Shown piece after piece: positions 23,260 through 28,302 of a stretch of DNA of 28,302 nt. Positions within the stretch are counted from its first letter, which is position 1; each line of letters opens with the position of its first letter. Origin of the DNA: Ruminococcaceae bacterium UBA6434 (lineage in GTDB: Bacteria; Bacillota; Clostridia; Oscillospirales; Acutalibacteraceae); contig DJOQ01000039.1 of assembly GCA_002437245.1 (NCBI GenBank), forward strand, positions 38,509 through 66,810, in the 5' to 3' direction. The notes beneath the pieces are model-generated. The model did not search any database, had not been told where the DNA came from, and saw only the letters and a list, made by a program, of their open reading frames with translations. The position numbers and the translations under genes were made by a program.

Positions 23260-25482
23260 ATGAAAAGCACAAAAAAAGCACTTCCTTATATAACGTCTCT
23301 TATACTTATTTTATCGCTGATATTTTCCTCCTGCGGTTCTCCCGATGTCACGGTCAAAACGAAGGTATCGGTTCTCTCGACAGTTTCCGGAGACTATACG
23401 GATAACGGCTTTCACGTTATAAACAAAGACAATATGATATTTGTAACCCAGTCGGGTCTTATAGAGCTTTACTATGACAAAACCACGGGTGCCGTCGCGG
23501 TAAAAGAGACGTCCGAGGGAAAATTTTGGTACTCTATGCCGCTTGCCTCCTCCGACGAGAGCGAGAGCAGAGCGTATGTTCTCAGCGCGGTGCTCTCAAA
23601 GGACGGCAAAAAATATATACTGAATTCTCAGGATAACTCCGTAGCGTTTTCTTCTTTTGAATTTAAGCCCGTCAGCAACGGACTTCAGGTAACATACAAT
23701 ATGGCGCCCGATAAGGACAGCGCCGTAAACGGACCTCAGGGCGATACGCCGTATGCGTCGGTAACGGTAAACTACACGCTCTCGGACGGAGTTATGGACG
23801 TCAAAATAAACTGCGGCGACATAAAGGTTTCGGACGGATATGCGCTCGAAAAAATAAATCTTTTAAGCTACTTCGGCGCCGAAAAAGATTTTTCGGACGG
23901 AGACTTTATTCTTTTGCCCGACGGCAGCGGTTCGCTTATGATGTCGGGAAGCAAATCCGAATATCCCGAAAAAAGCTTTAAGGTTTACGGCTCCGACCCT
24001 GCGGTAAAAGACACGGCGGCAGACGAGAGCAAGATAAACGCTTCGGCTCTGCTCGGATTTTTCGGAATGAAACAGCAAAACAGCGCTTTTGTGGCACTTA
24101 TCACAAAGGGTGACACCATAGCCTCGGTGGATTCGGTTCAAAAAAGCGGCGGTGACAAATACGACCGCGCAGGCACGTCGTTCACAATTACCGATGTATC
24201 TTATGTCGGTGCGAGGAGCAAAATGACAAAGTATGTCGGCACGCCGTACAACGGCGAAATCAACGTATGCTACCGTTTTCTCACCAACAAGAACGCGAGC
24301 TACTCCGGTATGGCAATAGCCTGCCGCGAACAGCTCATAAGAAACTCCGTTTTATCCACGAGAACGGTAACTTCGTCGGCCCACCTGCCGTTTGCGCTGA
24401 CAATACTCGGCACGGCGCAAAAGAGCGGCGGCAGATACGCAAGTCTCACAACATTTGACCAGGCGTATGACCTTCTCAATATGCTCAAGGCAAAGAGCGT
24501 AAACAACATATCCGTACGTTACTGCGGAGTGCTTGACGGAGCAAATAACCAGGAGCTGCTCTCGGGCGCCTCGGCGATAAAAAAGCTCGGCAGCAAAAAA
24601 TCATTTGAGACCTTAAAGCAGTATGTCGAAACACAAAAATTCGATATGTACGGCGATGTAAGCACGGTTATTTTTTCAACCGGGGCAAATTCCGATAAAA
24701 GCGCTCGCGATATGTCGGGCAAAAAGCTCACGATTGAGACGCCCGATAAATTCAGCGCTCTGTCAAAGAAAAATACGACCGAGAGTTACGCCCTGGCTCT
24801 TTCAAAAATCGAGAAAAATATTACCGATTATGTAAACAATACAAACGATTATGTTTTTGACGGCTACTGCGTAAACGACGCCGGCAGACTTCTGTACTCC
24901 GACTTTTCACTCATCGGTCAAAACAGGGATACAGCAGTTCAGACCGTTTCAAAGGGAATCGAAAAGCTTTCGAACGGGCACGACCTGATGATATGCGGCG
25001 GCAATTTTTATCTGCTGAAAAACGCCGACTTTGTCTCGGGTCTTTCATACGAAACGGCGTATCCTCAGAGCGATTCGTACTCTTCGGTTCCGTTCGTCGA
25101 AATGATACTTCACGGCATTTCCGACTACACCCTGACCCCGATAAACCTTGCCGACGACAGCGAAACGGCGTTTTTGAAATCGCTTGAATACGGCGCAATA
25201 CCGTCTTACGAATGGTACTGCTCAAAAACAGGCAAATCGGAGCTTGACGAAAAATACAACTATGAAAATCAGCTCAACTCAGCCGCCGAAAAATATCAAA
25301 CGGCAGACTCCGTTCTCGGCAATCTCCGCAATGCGAGAATGACGGCGCACTACAAGGTTCAGGACGGAGTTTACTGCACCGAATACAATAACAGTATTAT
25401 AATTTACTTTAACTATAACGATACGGCGGTAACCGTTAATTCTCTCACGGTTGAGCCGAAAAGTGTAATGAGAGTTAACTGA
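23260..25482 (+). CDS. Large surface lipoprotein, DUF5696-like
   Basis: The protein has 740 residues from the ATG at 23260 (GGAG 8 bases upstream). The signal peptide ends in a lipobox, IFSSC, with C25 as the lipidated residue. The mature part has a beta-rich N-terminal region and a probable TIM-barrel-like C-terminal half. Phrases that I associate with the DUF5696 family are LLPDGSGSLMMSG, FVALITKGDTIASV, a Tyr-rich YRFLTNKNASYSGMA and HGISDYTLTPINLA. Such proteins often accompany sugar uptake systems and may be glycan-active or glycan-binding; activity is unproven. Here no transporter follows. Neighbours are an amidase and PepD. Confidence 0.75.
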   Translation: MKSTKKALPYITSLILILSLIFSSCGSPDVTVKTKVSVLSTVSGDYTDNGFHVINKDNMIFVTQSGLIELYYDKTTGAVAVKETSEGKFWYSMPLASSDESESRAYVLSAVLSKDGKKYILNSQDNSVAFSSFEFKPVSNGLQVTYNMAPDKDSAVNGPQGDTPYASVTVNYTLSDGVMDVKINCGDIKVSDGYALEKINLLSYFGAEKDFSDGDFILLPDGSGSLMMSGSKSEYPEKSFKVYGSDPAVKDTAADESKINASALLGFFGMKQQNSAFVALITKGDTIASVDSVQKSGGDKYDRAGTSFTITDVSYVGARSKMTKYVGTPYNGEINVCYRFLTNKNASYSGMAIACREQLIRNSVLSTRTVTSSAHLPFALTILGTAQKSGGRYASLTTFDQAYDLLNMLKAKSVNNISVRYCGVLDGANNQELLSGASAIKKLGSKKSFETLKQYVETQKFDMYGDVSTVIFSTGANSDKSARDMSGKKLTIETPDKFSALSKKNTTESYALALSKIEKNITDYVNNTNDYVFDGYCVNDAGRLLYSDFSLIGQNRDTAVQTVSKGIEKLSNGHDLMICGGNFYLLKNADFVSGLSYETAYPQSDSYSSVPFVEMILHGISDYTLTPINLADDSETAFLKSLEYGAIPSYEWYCSKTGKSELDEKYNYENQLNSAAEKYQTADSVLGNLRNARMTAHYKVQDGVYCTEYNNSIIIYFNYNDTAVTVNSLTVEPKSVMRVN

Positions 25483-25506
25483 CGCAAAATAAAATGAGGT
25501 GAAAAT

Positions 25507-26949
25507 ATGAGAATAACGGACGGCTTGTCGCCGAAAAAGGTATTTTACTATTTTGAAGAGATTTCAAAAATCCCGCGCGGTTCGGGCAACACAAAAGAAA
25601 TAAGCGATTACTGCGTGAAATTTGCCGAAAGCCACGGATTTAAATATTTGCAGGACGACAGCAACAACTGCATAATTTTTGCGCCCTCGGTCGGCTGTGA
25701 CAAAACGGAGCCGATACTGCTCGCAGGGCATCTTGATATGGTTTGCGAAAAAGCTCCCGACTGCACAAAGGATATGGAAAAAGAGGGCGTTGAGCTTACG
25801 GTTGACGGCGACAGTATTTCGGCGGTGGGCACTACGCTCGGAGCCGACGACGGAATCGCCGTTGCCATGATACTTGCGCTTCTCGACTCCGACAATAAAA
25901 GACCGCCCGTAGAGGCAGTCTTTACAACGGACGAGGAAACAGGCATGGACGGTGCAAAAAACATTGACATATCAAGCCTTCGCGGTAAAATGATGATAAA
26001 CCTCGACTCCGAGGATGAGGGCGTATTTACAGTAAGCTGTGCAGGCGGAAACAGAACACGCTGTATACTGCCCGTAAAGAGAGAAGAATACAGCGGTGAA
26101 GCATTTAAAATAACCGTTTCGGGGCTTAAAGGCGGACACTCCGGTGCCGAAATACACCGCGGCAGAGCAAATGCCGATATGCTCCTCGGCAGGATACTTA
26201 ACTACGCGCTGTCTGTTTGCGACGTAAGGGTAATAAGCGTTGACGGCGGACTTAAAGACAATGCGATACCGACAAGCGCCGAGGCGGTTGTCAAAACGCA
26301 AGAGCCTGAAAATCTCAAAAAAGCTGTTTGTGAAATAAGTGAAGTAATAAAGAACGATTATGCGTCCGTTGACGGCGGAATCGTTATAGATATAAAAGAG
26401 GCATTTCCAAAAGAGAAAGCCGCGGACAAAGATTCCACCGAAAAAATTGCGGCTATGCTGTCATCTCTCCCCTGCGGGCTTATTTCAATGAGCCGTGATA
26501 TAGAGGGTCTGCCCGAGACATCGCTCAATCTCGGCATATTAAAGACAGAAGAAACCAAAGTTTCGGCGGAATTCTGTATAAGAAGCAGCGTTTTGCTGAA
26601 GAAAGAGGAGCTAAAGAGCCGTCTCGCTCTGTTTATGAAAGCCATAGGCGGCACCGTGGTTTCATTCGGCGATTACCCCGCATGGGAATATAAAAAGAAG
26701 TCGCGTCTGAGAAATGTTATGACGAGAGTTTACACGGAAATGTATAAAAAAGAACCTGTTATAACCGCTATACACGGCGGCGTTGAGTGCGGTCTGTTTT
26801 CGGATAAAATAGACGGGCTTGACTGTGTTTCGATAGGTCCCAACCTTAAAGACATACACACTTATCACGAGAGTATGAGCATTTCTTCCGTAAAAAGAAC
26901 ATGGGAGTTTTTGCTCGAAGTTCTGAAAGAGCTTGCAAGCGCTTCATAA
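25507..26949 (+). CDS. pepD: Aminoacyl-histidine dipeptidase PepD (M20/M25)
   Basis: PepD is a cytosolic zinc dipeptidase that cleaves Xaa-His and other dipeptides. The 480 residues match the family length. Metal and catalytic motifs are LLAGHLDMVCEK (H75, D77), GTTLGADDGI (D114), TDEETGMDGA (E143-E144), NLDSEDEG (near 176), the lid-domain GGHSGAEIHRGR, and HTYHESMSIS close to the end. It starts 24 bp after the lipoprotein gene with GAGGTGAAA upstream, so the pair is probably co-transcribed. It may recycle peptides taken up or released by wall turnover. Confidence 0.95.
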   Translation: MRITDGLSPKKVFYYFEEISKIPRGSGNTKEISDYCVKFAESHGFKYLQDDSNNCIIFAPSVGCDKTEPILLAGHLDMVCEKAPDCTKDMEKEGVELTVDGDSISAVGTTLGADDGIAVAMILALLDSDNKRPPVEAVFTTDEETGMDGAKNIDISSLRGKMMINLDSEDEGVFTVSCAGGNRTRCILPVKREEYSGEAFKITVSGLKGGHSGAEIHRGRANADMLLGRILNYALSVCDVRVISVDGGLKDNAIPTSAEAVVKTQEPENLKKAVCEISEVIKNDYASVDGGIVIDIKEAFPKEKAADKDSTEKIAAMLSSLPCGLISMSRDIEGLPETSLNLGILKTEETKVSAEFCIRSSVLLKKEELKSRLALFMKAIGGTVVSFGDYPAWEYKKKSRLRNVMTRVYTEMYKKEPVITAIHGGVECGLFSDKIDGLDCVSIGPNLKDIHTYHESMSISSVKRTWEFLLEVLKELASAS

Positions 26950-27004
26950 GTATCGGTGCCGCACCGAACGGCGACAATGCCGAATTTAACAGATAAAAAG
27001 CAAA

Positions 27005-27046
27005 GGCGAAGCCCTCCGACAAAAACGGAGAGCTTCGCTGTTTTTT
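27005..27046 (+). terminator. Terminator of pepD
   Basis: GCGAAGC pairs with GCTTCGC and CTCCG with CGGAG around the loop ACAAAAA, with one mismatch between helices. GTTTTTTATTT follows directly. Confidence 0.9.
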
Positions 27047-27068
27047 ATTTATTTGATTTTTAAAAAGG

Positions 27069-28178
27069 TTATTTCAATGCGTTTTCGGTAATGCGGCGCA
27101 TTTCGTCCATTTTCTTTTCCATATCGGCTACAAGGGCAAACTGCGTTTTTGCCCTTACGAGGTTGTGCTCCGGATAATCGGTTTTGAAATAGACGTCTCC
27201 GTTTAAATAGTCGCCGAGAAAGCGTATACCGCATTCATATGTCATAAGCTTAGACGAAAACGCCATATACTCCGTCTCGGTTTCGGTAAGACTGTCTTTA
27301 GCGGAGCTTAAATACCCCCTTGTGTATGCTTCATACAGCGGCAGGCTGAGCGAAACCTTGGAAACATCTTTTTCGTCCTCCGCAGCCGTATTCGCGCCGA
27401 AACGTATGCTGTCGCCGAAATCGTAAAGCGAGAGCCCCGGCATTACCGTATCAAGGTCTATTATACAAATCCCGTCGTTTGAATCCTTATCAAAAAGAAT
27501 ATTGTTAAGCTTTGTGTCGTTGTGAGTGACGCGCAGCGGCAGACTGCCGCGGTCTATAAGGTCCAAAAGAACGTGCGTATCGTTTTCTCTTTCAACGGCA
27601 AACTCAATAAGCTCGCATACATTTTCGGCTCTGCCTGCTCTGTCTTCTTTTACCGCAGACCGAAAGTCAAGAAATCTTGAGTATGTATCGTGGAACTTCG
27701 GAATGGTCTCAAAAAGGCTGTCGATAGGATAATCGGAGAGCTGGCGTTGGAATTCACCGAATGCTCTGCCGGCATTTTTGAACACCTCGGCGGAGTCGAT
27801 TATATTGCAGGTATAAACCTTATCTATATATTTGTATACGCGCCAGCAATCGCCGTTTTCATCGCGGAAATAATATTTGCCGTCCGCCGCTTTAAGAAAA
27901 GTCAATGTTCCGCGGTCGGCGTCCTTGCCCGTTTTTAAAAGAGCGGAGCGAATATGCGTTGTAACTCCGACGATATTGCTCATCAGCGCGTCCGGGTCTT
28001 TAAATATAGCGGTATTTATTTTTTGAAGCGTATATTTTACCGTATTGCCGTTATCGTCAAACGATATAACGTAAGTGGAATTTATATGCCCGTCGTTAAG
28101 GGCGGTATAATCTTTAAAATCTCCGTTAATAGAAAAGTTAGCGGTAATACTGTCAATATCAAAAGGTAATGCAGACAA
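27069..28178 (-). CDS. nahK: N-acetylhexosamine 1-kinase-like phosphotransferase
   Basis: This is an APH-fold kinase closely resembling bifidobacterial NahK, which phosphorylates GlcNAc and GalNAc at C1 after cleavage of lacto-N-biose or galacto-N-biose. Matching segments include NDGHINSTYV near the start, the catalytic loop RVTHNDTKLNNIL (D221), the metal-binding IIDLDTVMPG (D241/D243), YDFGDSIRFGANTAAEDEKD, and the C-terminal GIRFLGDYLNG and YPEHNLVRAKTQ. I prefer the TTG at 28178 (369 residues), because GGAAAGG lies 9 bases before it; a GTG at 28187 is too close to that site. No lacto-N-biose phosphorylase or sugar transporter lies in the window. A broader sugar kinase role is the alternative. 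Confidence 0.82.
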   Translation of the reverse strand: MSALPFDIDSITANFSINGDFKDYTALNDGHINSTYVISFDDNGNTVKYTLQKINTAIFKDPDALMSNIVGVTTHIRSALLKTGKDADRGTLTFLKAADGKYYFRDENGDCWRVYKYIDKVYTCNIIDSAEVFKNAGRAFGEFQRQLSDYPIDSLFETIPKFHDTYSRFLDFRSAVKEDRAGRAENVCELIEFAVERENDTHVLLDLIDRGSLPLRVTHNDTKLNNILFDKDSNDGICIIDLDTVMPGLSLYDFGDSIRFGANTAAEDEKDVSKVSLSLPLYEAYTRGYLSSAKDSLTETETEYMAFSSKLMTYECGIRFLGDYLNGDVYFKTDYPEHNLVRAKTQFALVADMEKKMDEMRRITENALK

Positions 28179-28222
28179 ATTAAACACGCCTTTCCGAAAT
28201 TGCTTTTTAGTAAAGTTATTTT

Positions 28223-28251
28223 ATTATATTATTTAATGGACGGTAAGTCAA
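28223..28251 (-). promoter_or_regulatory. Promoter of the NahK-like gene
   Basis: On the minus strand, TTGACT (28251-28246), 17 bases and a perfect TATAAT (28228-28223) lie about 45 bases before the start. The remaining bases to 28302 show ACATAC/GTATGT inverted arms but no gene. Confidence 0.75.
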
Positions 28252-28302
28252 CATTTTTCGACATACAAGCGTTTTACACAGTGTATGTGTTACAATGATG
28301 TG

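Overview
This 28.3-kb window reads as chromosomal DNA of a low-to-mid-GC, Gram-positive-type anaerobe of class Clostridia (Bacillota). The grounds are a CIRCE-controlled groES-groEL operon, a T-box leader on valS, near-consensus sigma-A promoters, several TTG/GTG starts behind strong Shine-Dalgarno sites, and an operon built around an iron-only hydrogenase-like protein with DRTGG and PHP partners. A host-associated, Oscillospirales-like lineage is my guess and cannot be proved from the sequence. I see no CRISPR array, insertion sequence, prophage or integron.

Layout. 1-1980 (minus): groES-groEL with CIRCE; groEL runs off the window and its two halves differ sharply in codon use. 2164-3962 (plus): cysteine desulfurase and IscU scaffold, closed by a perfect palindromic terminator. 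3984-5447 (minus): a lone O-antigen ligase/polymerase-like membrane protein. 5574-8319 (plus): nadA, mnmA and a GNAT acetyltransferase. 8356-8537: tRNA-Leu(GAG) with a perfect consensus promoter and a terminator. 8670-13162 (minus): T-box leader, valS, and a translationally coupled PM20D1/CPS1-like M20 peptidase. 13169-13742 (minus): a small anchored exported protein. 13757-16968 (minus): DRTGG, HATPase, [FeFe]-hydrogenase-like, DRTGG and PHP genes in one operon. 16991-18718 (minus): YfcE-like phosphoesterase and nagA. 18778-19798 (plus): three small unknown proteins. 19805-22330 (minus): metY-cysK behind a regulatory leader. 22369-26949 (plus): a CwlD-like amidase, a DUF5696-like lipoprotein and PepD. 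27069-28251 (minus): a NahK-like N-acetylhexosamine 1-kinase.

How the genes work together. Sulfur is the common thread. MetY and CysK fix sulfide into homocysteine and cysteine. The desulfurase takes sulfur from cysteine, IscU builds Fe-S clusters, MnmA thiolates tRNA, and NadA and the hydrogenase-like protein need Fe-S clusters. NagA, NahK, the amidase and PepD point to amino-sugar, peptidoglycan and peptide turnover.

Best candidate for something undescribed: the metY-cysK leader (22125-22330). It encodes a 22-residue peptide behind a perfect AGGAGG, with Cys at codons 12, 20 and 22 just before the stop. The RNA of the last Cys codons is complementary over 9 bp to the metY ribosome-binding site. 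This has the architecture of a cysteine-responsive translational attenuator. The hydrogenase-like/DRTGG/PHP operon is the second most interesting element.
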